This document shows positions 35,583 through 44,430 of a stretch of DNA of 64,000 nucleotides, one piece after another; position 1 is the stretch's first letter; each line of letters opens with the position of its first letter. A program made the position numbers and the translations under genes. Origin of the DNA: Calothrix sp. NIES-4105 (GTDB lineage: Bacteria > Cyanobacteriota > Cyanobacteriia > Cyanobacteriales > Nostocaceae); contig NZ_AP018290.1 in the NCBI RefSeq assembly GCF_002368415.1, positions 10,717,717 through 10,781,716 on the forward strand, read 5' to 3'. Under the pieces are notes generated by a model. The model was not told the origin of the DNA and made no database searches. It saw nothing but the letters and a program-made list of their open reading frames with translations.

Positions 35583-36377
35583 TCATTTCATAAACTGACC
35601 AACATCAAACTTTAAATCACCACCATTAACAATTTTCGGCAACTGTCCATCCCACTTATCCACAGTTTGCTTCCGTATAATATCAGGAGTCAAATTTTCT
35701 TTTATCAACCTTTGTGCTTCCGCTTCACCTTTCGCCAAATTTACCTTCGCTTCAGCTTCCTTAATAGCTTTAAGTGCAACATAGTCCGCGCGTTTTGCAT
35801 CTTGTTCAGCCACTTGTTTAGCTTCAACAGCATCCATAAATCTGTTTGAAAAACGAACATGGACAAGCGAGATATCATCAACATTAATATGATAAGTAGT
35901 CAGCCGTGTAGTTAGTAAATCATCAACACCAGCTTTTACCTGACTGCGTTTAGTAATTATCTCCTCCGCAGTATATTGTGCCATCACAGCTTTTAACACC
36001 TCTTCAACTGCCGGATTAATAATTTTATCGATAATTTGAATTTCATCACCTATCTGTTGATAGATAATATTTACCTCTTCTGGCACAATATGCCAATTCA
36101 AAGCAACATCAGTATATACTTCCTGCAAATCTTTTGAAGATGCTTCTGCGGATATTTCCTGTTTTTCAACGCGAACGCTCAAATTTTTGACAGTATTAAC
36201 CAGTGGGATAATAAAATGAATACCTTCTGGAAGAATCTTATCCTCAACTCTACCAAAATACAGTAGTACTCCCCTTTCCCCTGCTTGAACAAAAGCAAAG
36301 GGGAAAAAGATTATACATACCAACGCTAAAGTTAAAATTATTCTAATTATTTCGTTACGTGTCTTCTTATTGTGCAT
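35583..36377 (-). CDS. Prohibitin-like SPFH/Band 7 membrane protein
   Basis: 264 residues from the ATG at 36377 (the frame extends to a TTG at 36416, less likely). One N-terminal helix (IIRIILTLALVCIIFFPFAF) is followed by the SPFH domain (VQAGERGVLLYFGRVEDK) and a coiled coil with EAKQVAEQDAKRADYVALKA. It is a paralogue of 7043-7888, of the prohibitin type. Its partner protease is not nearby. Confidence 0.85.
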   Translation of the reverse strand: MHNKKTRNEIIRIILTLALVCIIFFPFAFVQAGERGVLLYFGRVEDKILPEGIHFIIPLVNTVKNLSVRVEKQEISAEASSKDLQEVYTDVALNWHIVPEEVNIIYQQIGDEIQIIDKIINPAVEEVLKAVMAQYTAEEIITKRSQVKAGVDDLLTTRLTTYHINVDDISLVHVRFSNRFMDAVEAKQVAEQDAKRADYVALKAIKEAEAKVNLAKGEAEAQRLIKENLTPDIIRKQTVDKWDGQLPKIVNGGDLKFDVGQFMK

Positions 36378-36754
36378 AACCAGCTTCTTCAAGCGAATAT
36401 CAAGATTCCATGACAATAATCTGAAGTTGGCAACCGTAGCTTCTTATTGCCAAAAAATATGTCAGTAAGTTTAAATACCCATTTACTTCGTCAAATTAGA
36501 TGAGTTTAGGAATGCTCAGAATAACAACGACAATTAATAATCGTTGATTTATGAGGTCTTTCCCTTTAGAATATACGACATATATACGACTTCTTTACAC
36601 TTTTTACAGATTTTCTGAATCCCTACTAACCAAGTAGGGTTTATAAATTTAAAAATTTAGGAACATTAAGACCTATTGATTTCTTAGATACAAAGTTTTA
36701 ACGTACTAGTTATAAGCCACTTAACGGAACTGTTTTGTGCAGGGGAATAAAGCC
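36378..36754. other. Gene-free region before the second Cys-rich gene
   Basis: About 375 AT-rich bases. Only short imperfect palindromes were seen (CCTACTAACCAAGTAGG at 36622-36638). It should hold divergent promoters for the SPFH and Cys-rich genes; none is certain. Confidence 0.35.
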
Positions 36755-37159
36755 ATGATGATTACAGACAACGCACTTACCGAAATTGAAGCTTGCAAGC
36801 AAGTATGTATTGAATGCCAAGACACTTGTATAGAAACTCTCAACTACTGCAAAACGGTTGACAGTAAATCTATGAATATGAGTTTGATGTGTATGATGCG
36901 TGACTGCGCTGAGATGTGCATGATGTGCGTCAATTTGATTGTAGATGGTTCAGAATTTATGGGTCGTACTTGCCAACTATGTGCGGAGATGTGCATTAGT
37001 ACTGCTATTGCTTGCGAAGCTATGGGCAATGACGCGAAACTTCAGCATTGTGCAAATATTTGTCGTCAGTGCGCTGAGTCTTGTAAGACTATGGGATTTA
37101 AATCAAGTTCTTACTTCCGTAGAGAGAACAATCTTTCTTTAGATAGTTTGAGCATTTAA
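36755..37159 (+). CDS. Cys-rich four-helix-bundle copper-binding-type protein, second copy
   Basis: 134 residues from the ATG at 36755 (AGGGG upstream; the GTG at 36737 is less likely), with about 17 cysteines. It shares MRDCAEMCMMC with 27372-27737 and has CKQVCIECQDTC and CANICRQCAESC. It has a longer, Ser-rich C-terminal tail without Cys. It is likely a Cu(I)-storing or thiol-buffer bundle in the cytosol. Confidence 0.82.
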   Translation: MMITDNALTEIEACKQVCIECQDTCIETLNYCKTVDSKSMNMSLMCMMRDCAEMCMMCVNLIVDGSEFMGRTCQLCAEMCISTAIACEAMGNDAKLQHCANICRQCAESCKTMGFKSSSYFRRENNLSLDSLSI

Positions 37160-37224
37160 TATTTTTAAACTGTTTTGGGTTTCTTTGTTTGGAATTGCAG
37201 TACATAAATACTATGCATAATTTT

Positions 37225-37252
37225 GTAGAGACGTTACATGTAACGTCTCTAC
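37225..37252. repeat. Perfect 28-bp palindrome, family E
   Basis: Centred on TTACATGTAA, shared with 26856-26879. It is 66 bases after the second Cys-rich gene, as the first copy is 51 bases after the DUF202 gene. Confidence 0.85.
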
Positions 37253-37282
37253 GTGTATTAAATAAACACACTATTTGATATA

Positions 37283-37702
37283 TTAATCAACCCAATTTAC
37301 AATTTTCAAACCAGGTACCTGTTGAAAATGACGAGTGTTTCGCGTAACAAGGGTAGCTCGATTAGCTAGAGTAATACTAGCAATCAACAAATCGGCTCTT
37401 CCTATTTTGCGTAGATTTGACACTACGCGCAATCGTTCAAATTCTAATGATGCAGCTTGATTAACTGGAACTATTATAAGTCCCTGTAGAAACTCTTCTG
37501 TACGAAATAGAAGCTCTTGAGCTTTAAGCCAATCTGCCCCTGTTTCAGCTTTAAGAAGGTAATCAATACGTGCGCGCAAAATTTCAACTTTATTAATGAT
37601 AGTGATTGCCACCTCTGAGTCTTCTACAGCCTTTAATCGTGCAATCACATTTATATTTCTAGCCTGGAGGCGTGTAAGTGTGTCAGTATCAAGTAAATAC
37701 AT
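37283..37702 (-). CDS. PIN-domain ribonuclease toxin, VapC type
   Basis: 139 residues. PIN acidic residues are visible: D5 (and D7) in YLLDTDTL, E40 in INKVEIL, D104 in GRADLLIAS, with N122 (TRNTRHF) at the usual fourth Asp. Such toxins cut tRNA or rRNA with Mg2+. The start codon overlaps the antitoxin stop (TAATG), so the two are translated together. The replacement of the fourth Asp by Asn occurs in other active VapC proteins of this type. Confidence 0.87.
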   Translation of the reverse strand: MYLLDTDTLTRLQARNINVIARLKAVEDSEVAITIINKVEILRARIDYLLKAETGADWLKAQELLFRTEEFLQGLIIVPVNQAASLEFERLRVVSNLRKIGRADLLIASITLANRATLVTRNTRHFQQVPGLKIVNWVD

Positions 37703-38001
37703 TAATTACCTGGTGTCTCATCAACTTCAGAACGTCCCCTTGCCTCGTAAATTTTTGCCGTTAAATCTGCTAGAGAATCATCATCTTCAAAGGCGCCTGC
37801 TCGGCTTAGAAGAAGGGAACGACTACTTTGAAAATTCAACCAATTATTAATAGCACTTTTTGAAAATCTCCATTCTTCTCCAATTTTACGACCTGGAATA
37901 TTTCCGATTCGAGCTTGATTTAACACCAATTCAACAGGTAGGCGTAAATATTGTGCTGTTTCTTCAAGCGTTAAAACATCTGGTAAAGTAGCTTGTTCCA
38001 T
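37702..38001 (-). CDS. Antitoxin-like protein with excisionase-type HTH
   Basis: 99 residues. The N-terminal half is a MerR/Xis-like winged helix: VLTLEETAQYLRLPVELVLN, GNIPGRKIGEEWRFSKSAIN, NWL. The C-terminal half is acidic and helical (DDDSLADLTAKIYEARGR) and probably the part that masks the toxin. Antitoxins with an excisionase-type HTH upstream of PIN toxins are common in cyanobacteria. It probably represses its own operon. Confidence 0.82.
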   Translation of the reverse strand: MEQATLPDVLTLEETAQYLRLPVELVLNQARIGNIPGRKIGEEWRFSKSAINNWLNFQSSRSLLLSRAGAFEDDDSLADLTAKIYEARGRSEVDETPGN

Positions 38002-38088
38002 AATTCACAAAAATACCTATGCTATATATTAATTATATTGAAATCCATAGAGGTCAAACAGCCTGGGAAGGCTGTTCTACAATTAACT

Positions 38089-38895
38089 TTACAGTAAAGC
38101 TGCCACGCGCGCTGGAGTTAAATCTTGAACGTTACAAAAAACAACTTCGGCGCCAGCATTAATTAGTAATTCGGCGTAAGCTTCGCGTCGTGAGGGTGTT
38201 TTTTGGACATGGGGTGGTAGTACACCAACACCAATAAATTCACGTTGCGGTTCTAGTTCTCTTGCTTTAATAACGGTATACATATCAGCTACGGTATCAC
38301 CTATATATATAACTGTACTACTAACGGTAATACTGGTATTACTAAGTCCTGCTTCTAGGCGCCTAACTGTATCAAATAGCCCTGTGGGGTCTGGTTTACT
38401 GGGTGCATCTTCCATTGCTACTAAAACAGATGGTTTTAAACCGAGGCGCCTTTCTAGGACATAAGTAGCAGAAGCACGAGTGGCGCCGCTAAAAAATCCC
38501 CATAAAATACCTGCTTTGGTTAAGTCTTCCAAATATCTTGGCTGGAGTAATAATGGCTCATCACAAATATACCCATTCAAATTGTTAGGGTCAGTACCTC
38601 TATAGCGTGACTGGAAAAATGCTACTATCATTTGATAGTCTAATTGAACTTGATTACGGTCTTTATTCAAAGCCTCAAAGTGTCTATATATTAATTCCTG
38701 CGAAGCTTCCCAGTCATTATTCCAAATACCTTCCGATTTCAGCTTATCAATATCTACTGGTGTTGGACGATACGCTGAATCAGTAAAATGCTCGACAGTA
38801 TCAGCGATTGCACGACGGTAAGAACCACTGACATCGCGGATAACGCCATCGATATCGAAAACAATAATAGCGCGCGTTGAAGATTGTTCAGTCAT
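38089..38895 (-). CDS. HAD-superfamily phosphatase, subfamily IA
   Basis: 268 residues. Motif I FDIDGVIRDV with nucleophile D14 and D16; motif II in GFFSGATRA; Lys in SKPDPTG; motif IV GDTVADMYT. It matches the cyanobacterial IA subgroup TIGR01548-like, whose substrate is unknown. The ATP-independent hydrolysis of a small phosphate ester is expected. The cap region (about 20-110) is alpha-helical. It lies alone between two unrelated genes. Confidence 0.85.
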   Translation of the reverse strand: MTEQSSTRAIIVFDIDGVIRDVSGSYRRAIADTVEHFTDSAYRPTPVDIDKLKSEGIWNNDWEASQELIYRHFEALNKDRNQVQLDYQMIVAFFQSRYRGTDPNNLNGYICDEPLLLQPRYLEDLTKAGILWGFFSGATRASATYVLERRLGLKPSVLVAMEDAPSKPDPTGLFDTVRRLEAGLSNTSITVSSTVIYIGDTVADMYTVIKARELEPQREFIGVGVLPPHVQKTPSRREAYAELLINAGAEVVFCNVQDLTPARVAALL

Positions 38896-39097
38896 GGAGT
38901 GTGAGGTCTGAAAAGTTTCTTCCCGTTACTTTATCTTAATTTTTTGGCTATGCTAATCTAATTCTTTATCCTAATTTACTCAAGTGGTAGATTATTGAGT
39001 TAAAATAGGCAATCGTCGATGTCACTATTGCCGCGCGCTTTGTGACAGTTTGTTTGATTGATTGTAAAATTCGCCCGGATGCGTCCCGGAGGTGTGA

Positions 39098-39397
39098 TTG
39101 TCCAAATTTCTCTTAAAGATTCTCTGGTTAGATGAGAATGTTGCCCTAGCAGTTGACCAAATTGTGGGCAAAGGCACGAGTCCCTTGACAAAGTACTTCT
39201 TTTGGCCTAGAAATGATGCTTGGGAAGAGCTAAAAAAAGAGCTAGAGTCTAAACACTGGATTACAGATGTAGATAGAGTTGAATTGCTCAACAAAGCTAC
39301 AGAAGTAATTAATTACTGGCAAGAAGAAGGCAAAAATCGACCCATTGGTGAAGCTCAGTTAAAATTTCCTGAAGTTACCTTCACAGGTAGTGCTTGA
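39098..39397 (+). CDS. ycf65: Ribosomal protein PSRP-3 (Ycf65)
   Basis: 99 residues, full length. The sequence [55 protein letters not shown] is characteristic of the plastid-specific ribosomal protein 3 shared by cyanobacteria and plastids, part of the 30S subunit. The start is TTG: GGAGG at 39088-39092 lies about five bases before it, and the family N-terminus (M-SKF) fits exactly. Confidence 0.93.
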   Translation: MSKFLLKILWLDENVALAVDQIVGKGTSPLTKYFFWPRNDAWEELKKELESKHWITDVDRVELLNKATEVINYWQEEGKNRPIGEAQLKFPEVTFTGSA

Positions 39398-39414
39398 TAT
39401 TTTGGTAGTCAGAT

Positions 39415-41157
39415 TCAGATTCCCGACTTCTTTAAGAAGTGGGGAATCTCAGGAATCTTAAAAAGTTTAATTGTCTTGTCCTTGCTACCGCTGATAATAG
39501 TTTGTGTGTCAGCGTTGGCAATGGCAATGCTTGTAACTGAATCTATATGCTCTGAAAGAGTAGTTATTTCTTCTGTGTTGCCAACTTGCCACACCTTAAC
39601 TGTTTTATCTTTGCTTGCGCTTATTAATACCTCATTAGAACTAAATACTAGTGCTGTAATTGACCAAGAGTGCCCTGTGAGTGTAGCGAATTCTTCACCT
39701 GTATTTACATACCATAGTTTAATCGTATTATCATCGCTACCTGTAGCTAAAATTTTAGCGTCTGGACTAAATGCCACGGCAGTAACTGCCCATGTATGAC
39801 TGGATAATATATTAGATAGCGAATATTGGTGAGTATTATTTATCCATAAACGAACTGTTTTATCAAAGCTTGCACTTGCTAGAAATTTACCATCTGAACT
39901 AAATGTAACTGCACTAACTTGAAGCTTATGTCCAGTTAGCACGACTTCTTTACCTGTAGTGACATCCCAAAGTCTAACCGTTTTATCCCAGCTTCCACTA
40001 GCAATTACTTGTCCATTTGGATTAAATGCTACTGATTTAACGACGTGTTGATGCCCAATTAGGGTATGTATTTCTTGGTAATCTTGATTCCATAATTTGA
40101 TGGTTTTATCATCGCTACCTGTTGCTAATATTTTACCATCAGGGCTAAATGCTAATGACGTGACTGGTTTTGAATGTCCCTGAAGCGTGTGCAGAACAAG
40201 ATTAGTTTTTAAATCCCGTATATATATAGTCTTGTTATCATGTGCGCTGGCGATAATATTACCATCAGCATGAATAGCAACCGCATTTACCTCTGAAGCA
40301 GGATGCGTAGTTATTGTTAAAGTATGTTCTACAGGCGCCTGCCAACTCTGTTCACACCTAGTAGAGGCAGAAATACCCATCGCCATTAACACTTCATCAA
40401 CTGACACAAAACGATGATTTACATCTTGATTAATGAGTTGATCAAGAATATTACCCAACCGCGCGCTAATTGGTGTTTGTAAATAATGGCGCCATGCCCA
40501 CTCGTTATTAGCAATATCAAATAAATCAAAGGGTCGTACTTGAGTCAGTAGATAAATACAAGTGACACCCAAGCTGTAAAGGTCACTGCTAAATCTCGGT
40601 TTAGATAAAACAAGTTCCGGCGCCGCATATTCTGGACTACCTACAATAATGTTACTTGTTAGATAATCATTAGCTACTTGAGAAGTTGCAAAATCAACTA
40701 AAACAAAATCCTGACTGCTGTTCCTACAGATAATATTTTCTGGCTTAATATCACAATGAATTAGTTTATAACTATGTAATAATTTTAAAGTTGTTAAAAT
40801 ATCTGTCAGTATCTGCCAAACTTGATTTTCGCTTATATTACCCTGTTCTGCGAGTAATGTATTTAAATTTATACCTTCAACATGTTCAAATATTAAATAT
40901 ATACAATCATTGCTGTAGCGATAATCAATTAACTTCGGGATTTGAGAAGACTTAGTTAAGTGCTGTAATATTTGCAACTTTAATTCAAAGTTTTTTTGAT
41001 ATGGTAATAAAATTTTTTGGATAACGCAAGGTATAAAAGGATATTCTTCTTCATTTACAGCGAAAAAAGTTTGAGTATATTTCCCGTAACCAATTAGCTT
41101 AAATAAACGATACGCAGGTTCTAAAAAAATCGGCAGTACTACATTAGAATTGTACAT
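39415..41157 (-). CDS. Ser/Thr protein kinase with WD40 propeller, degenerate motifs
   Basis: 580 residues. Kinase domain (about 15-260): loop LIGYGKYTQTFFAVNE, catalytic loop HCDIKPENIIC near 134, but the metal-binding DFG reads DFATS and the ATP-lysine region reads CVIQKI where related kinases have CVIKQL. Seven WD40 repeats fill 285-575 (for example SPDGKILATGSDDKTIKLWN). It is cytosolic. Kinase activity may be weak. The last residues (PHFLKKSGI) are encoded inside a hairpin repeat, so the C-terminus may have been altered by it. Confidence 0.88.
   Translation of the reverse strand: MYNSNVVLPIFLEPAYRLFKLIGYGKYTQTFFAVNEEEYPFIPCVIQKILLPYQKNFELKLQILQHLTKSSQIPKLIDYRYSNDCIYLIFEHVEGINLNTLLAEQGNISENQVWQILTDILTTLKLLHSYKLIHCDIKPENIICRNSSQDFVLVDFATSQVANDYLTSNIIVGSPEYAAPELVLSKPRFSSDLYSLGVTCIYLLTQVRPFDLFDIANNEWAWRHYLQTPISARLGNILDQLINQDVNHRFVSVDEVLMAMGISASTRCEQSWQAPVEHTLTITTHPASEVNAVAIHADGNIIASAHDNKTIYIRDLKTNLVLHTLQGHSKPVTSLAFSPDGKILATGSDDKTIKLWNQDYQEIHTLIGHQHVVKSVAFNPNGQVIASGSWDKTVRLWDVTTGKEVVLTGHKLQVSAVTFSSDGKFLASASFDKTVRLWINNTHQYSLSNILSSHTWAVTAVAFSPDAKILATGSDDNTIKLWYVNTGEEFATLTGHSWSITALVFSSNEVLISASKDKTVKVWQVGNTEEITTLSEHIDSVTSIAIANADTQTIISGSKDKTIKLFKIPEIPHFLKKSGI
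39417..39449. repeat. Hairpin forming the 3' end of the kinase gene
   Basis: Arms 39417-39431 (AGATTCCCGACTTCT) and 39435-39449 (AGAAGTGGGGAATCT) pair with one mismatch and a three-base loop. It lies between the convergent PSRP-3 and kinase genes and probably ends both transcripts. It overlaps the last codons of the kinase gene. Confidence 0.8.
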
Positions 41158-41250
41158 TTACACCTCTTTTTTTTGTAGACTTTAGTGCAATTAAACAATA
41201 ACTTCGCCAATTTTTATATGAATCAGACATATAAAGATATAAAAACTTAG

Positions 41251-41365
41251 AGATCCCCCCTAGCCCCCCGCGAGTTCAGGGGGAACAAGAGGGGTTAGCC
41301 CCCCCTTATTAAGGGAACAAAGAGGGGTTAGCCCCCCCGAACTCGCGGGGGGGTTGGGGGGGATC
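41251..41365. repeat. Compound palindrome of C-runs and G-runs
   Basis: Outer arms GATCCCCCCTAGCCCCCCGCGAG-like and their complement at 41341-41365 surround two units of AACAAGAGGGGTTAGCCCCCC. Part of the family of 35465-35504. It lies just downstream of the 715-residue SPFH gene, whose stop is at 41373. Confidence 0.75.
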
Positions 41366-41372
41366 ATATTCT

Positions 41373-43520
41373 TTAATGATTATCTGTCGGAATATCAATA
41401 TTCAAAGGTATATTCCCATTACCATTTTGTTTCGGCGCCATAACTGGGACTCTAGGATAAATTGGTTGCGTGCTTGTATTGCCATTTTGTTTGGTGCTGG
41501 TTTGGTTCCATAAAATCATGGATAGTAAACCATCTACTAAACCGTTGGCGCCACTACCACTGTTACTACCGACTAATATATCGGGAATTAAGCGGACGTT
41601 GCTTTCACCGACTATCTGCATCATTTGCATTGCAGTGTAACCATTTTCACCTAATGCTTCCACACCTGCACGGTATGTCTCAGCTTTCGCGTTACCTGTC
41701 GCTCGGATACCTTCAGCTTCAGCTATAGCTTTTAGTTTAATTGCTTCTGCTTCACCAGTCGCTTCTTGAATTCTGGCATTAGCTTTTAATTGAGCAATTT
41801 TAACACCTTCTTCAGATGTCACTAATGAGTCTTGAATATCTGCTAATGATGTTTCTCTTACTAACTGCTGACGCTGAGTTTGCGCCATTTGTTGTACTTC
41901 GTAAGTTTTACGTTGTTCCTCAGCAATTTTACGTTCGGTCAGTGTATGCATTAACTCTGCGGGTGGGGTAATTAAACCTATCAAAGAGTCTACTGCTTGA
42001 ACATCATACGCGCGTAAAGCTGATTTAACGTATTCTGATGCTTCGACTTGACGCTCGCTCCGAGCAGTTAGAAAATCTAAAATGGTGTACTCTTGCGCGG
42101 AGTTACGGAAATAGTTTCCAACAATTGGACGTAGTACTTGGTCGATCACGTTTTGCATCGAACCCAAACGCGATATCACTTTCGGTGCATCACTGGCGCC
42201 AATATGAATAATTTGAAATACTTCTAAATCAAAGGTAAAACCGTCAAATGATAGTAGTTTCAACGCTGTGAGTTTACTATCATAGCCGTGTTGACCCATA
42301 ATTCGATCTGTAAAGTTTAAGACGATATTAGTCGTTGGCACTAACTCGACTTTCATTACTTTGGTATTGAGCGGATGTTTACCAGGATATAACGGCTCTA
42401 CCCATACACCTTTATGTCCTTGGTTGACTAACTGACCATGAGTAAACGAGGCGCCACTAACATCCTCTTGCTCTCTACCCACGAAGGAAATAACTACTCC
42501 CACATAACCGATAGGTATTTCCGTCATCGGTACTTGCTCAACGTTAACAAGCCAAGGGTTAAGGTTCCACGAACCCGATAATAAAACCTGCTCTTGTAAA
42601 CCTCTTTGCCCACCACCGTCAAGAAACCTTTGACCGTTTTGGAAATTATCGTGTCCCGCAATTGTATGTCCGGCTATTTCTCCGGCTCGAATCGGTGAAC
42701 CATCTAAAGTTGTAACAATACCTACTTTTTCTGCTTCTATTTGATGTATATGCAACTGCTCCGCGCGCATCCCGTGCTGACTAGCATTGTGCGCCGTAAT
42801 TACTTTGAATAAAGCTGTATTTATACGGTAAGTACCTGCAGTGAGAAAACCTATTTGTCGTCCTTTTTCTCCACCGTTTAGTAAAAACTTACGCGCGTCT
42901 TGAAAGTTATCAGATTCAACTATTTTACCCAAGATTCTCTCAGGTGGTACTTGTGAACCATCAGCAGCGACAATGAGCGCAATTTCACCTTGTGGTATGA
43001 CTACAACAGTTTCTTTTTTCACAGAAAACTGCCAAGGAAAGTAACCCCAGTGCCAACCAGGTGCCAAAGTATCTGCCTGCAAACCAGCTTCACCATTAAG
43101 CGCAATTAACCGACCTGCGGGAAGTCCTTTTTTAGAAAGAGCGAATTTTTTAACAACAATCCCAACTTCGCGTTCACCAATGACTACCAGTCCACCAAAA
43201 AACAATGGTACGAAGATAACTAGACCACCAACTGCGATAACCGGAATTAAGCCCCAACCAATACCCATTTGTAGTTGAGTATTGTTAAGTGTTTTTACTG
43301 AGCTAACTTGATTTTCTTCTACTGTAGGCGCCTTGGCATTTGTCGCAGATGTTACAACATTACCAGATTTATTATTATATTCAATTTGGTTAACTGATTT
43401 ATTAACTTCTGCGCTAGCAATACTAACACTGCTAGCAACTGCCATTGCCGCAACCGATGCAACTAAACGAACGATTTTACTTGACTTACGCTTACCACTA
43501 TAGCTTTGTAAGGTTTTCAT
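41373..43520 (-). CDS. Large SPFH-domain protein with triplicated N-terminal module
   Basis: 715 residues. An N-terminal signal-like segment (RLVASVAAMAVASSVSIASA) and a membrane helix near 90-115 (LIPVIAVGGLVIFVPLFFGG) precede a region in which a unit recurs: VVIPQGEIALIVAADGSQVP, then EAEKVGIVTTLDGSPIRAGE, then EIPIGYVGVVISFVGREQED. The first two units each contain DNFQ and a xRFL/KFLL-GGG/NGG element. The SPFH domain and a Glu/Ala/Gln coiled coil follow (about 400-640). The C-terminus is Asn/Pro-rich. It is flotillin-like in layout, but larger. The role is unknown. Confidence 0.8.
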   Translation of the reverse strand: MKTLQSYSGKRKSSKIVRLVASVAAMAVASSVSIASAEVNKSVNQIEYNNKSGNVVTSATNAKAPTVEENQVSSVKTLNNTQLQMGIGWGLIPVIAVGGLVIFVPLFFGGLVVIGEREVGIVVKKFALSKKGLPAGRLIALNGEAGLQADTLAPGWHWGYFPWQFSVKKETVVVIPQGEIALIVAADGSQVPPERILGKIVESDNFQDARKFLLNGGEKGRQIGFLTAGTYRINTALFKVITAHNASQHGMRAEQLHIHQIEAEKVGIVTTLDGSPIRAGEIAGHTIAGHDNFQNGQRFLDGGGQRGLQEQVLLSGSWNLNPWLVNVEQVPMTEIPIGYVGVVISFVGREQEDVSGASFTHGQLVNQGHKGVWVEPLYPGKHPLNTKVMKVELVPTTNIVLNFTDRIMGQHGYDSKLTALKLLSFDGFTFDLEVFQIIHIGASDAPKVISRLGSMQNVIDQVLRPIVGNYFRNSAQEYTILDFLTARSERQVEASEYVKSALRAYDVQAVDSLIGLITPPAELMHTLTERKIAEEQRKTYEVQQMAQTQRQQLVRETSLADIQDSLVTSEEGVKIAQLKANARIQEATGEAEAIKLKAIAEAEGIRATGNAKAETYRAGVEALGENGYTAMQMMQIVGESNVRLIPDILVGSNSGSGANGLVDGLLSMILWNQTSTKQNGNTSTQPIYPRVPVMAPKQNGNGNIPLNIDIPTDNH

Positions 43521-43771
43521 AGATTTTGCCCTCTGGGCAATAAGTATCTTACTTATTACTTCCCATCCATTCAGGTAGATTTCCGCATTCGTTACAAAAC
43601 TTCACAATTCAATAACGTAGGCACTGCCACCTTACTTTTATTACTTTTGTTGCTTTTATTGAGGATTTAGTTACTCTCTTCTTTAAGTGCATTTACTGAA
43701 GCACAAGAGGATAAGGCAGTGTCATATTGTGTATTAACAGTATACAAACGCAGTTTTTATACAGCACTACC

Positions 43772-44347
43772 ATGACGCAGATTTTTGGCAACTTTATTGA
43801 AAAGCCATTGACTAAGGAGAAGTTGATATTAGAGTTTCTATCTGATTCAATTTCTGTGCAAGACTTTTGGCGGAATAATGATTATGCAGCAAACTTTATT
43901 GCTGATTTTTTAACTGCTTTTATCAGTAAAAACGGTGCGACGAGTGATTCACAGCGACAAGCAGAAGCTAAAAGCGCTGCTAGCTATATTGCTAACGAGC
44001 TTTTAGAAAATGCCGTTAAGTATTCGCATCAAGCATCACAAATACCGATTCAAATTAAATTATATCTTGACAAAGGTAAAATTCTGTTTTTTATTAAAAA
44101 TAGCTTGAGTCATCTTCGTTCGGCTAACCTTCAAGGTGTAATTTATCAACTTTCAAACTCTAACCATGAGGAACTGTACTTTAATCAGTTAGAGAAAAGT
44201 ATAGATGATGAATACAGTTTTAAGTCAGGATTAGGTTTTTTAAGCATGATTAATGACTATTCAGCAAAAGTTGCTTGGAAATTTGAGACAGTTGCTGATA
44301 AACCAGCAATTATGATTGTGACGACAATGGTTGAATTTCAAATGTAA
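43772..44347 (+). CDS. slr1658-type HATPase regulator, copy 1
   Basis: 191 residues from MTQIFGNF (the frame extends back to 43727 without good signals). An ATPase N box ANELLENAVKYS and a G-box-like SGLGFLSMINDYSA mark a histidine-kinase-like ATPase fold without a phospho-acceptor His, as in anti-sigma kinases of the RsbW/SpoIIAB/SiaB sort. It would phosphorylate a STAS-like partner on Ser. It is the first gene of a five-gene co-directional module. Confidence 0.78.
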   Translation: MTQIFGNFIEKPLTKEKLILEFLSDSISVQDFWRNNDYAANFIADFLTAFISKNGATSDSQRQAEAKSAASYIANELLENAVKYSHQASQIPIQIKLYLDKGKILFFIKNSLSHLRSANLQGVIYQLSNSNHEELYFNQLEKSIDDEYSFKSGLGFLSMINDYSAKVAWKFETVADKPAIMIVTTMVEFQM

Positions 44348-44430
44348 TATAACAGTGTGAGATAAATTATCTTAAGTAATCGTTTGTGTTTTTATTCCTT
44401 ATTCTAATTTTAAAGATGCGTGAGGTTGAT

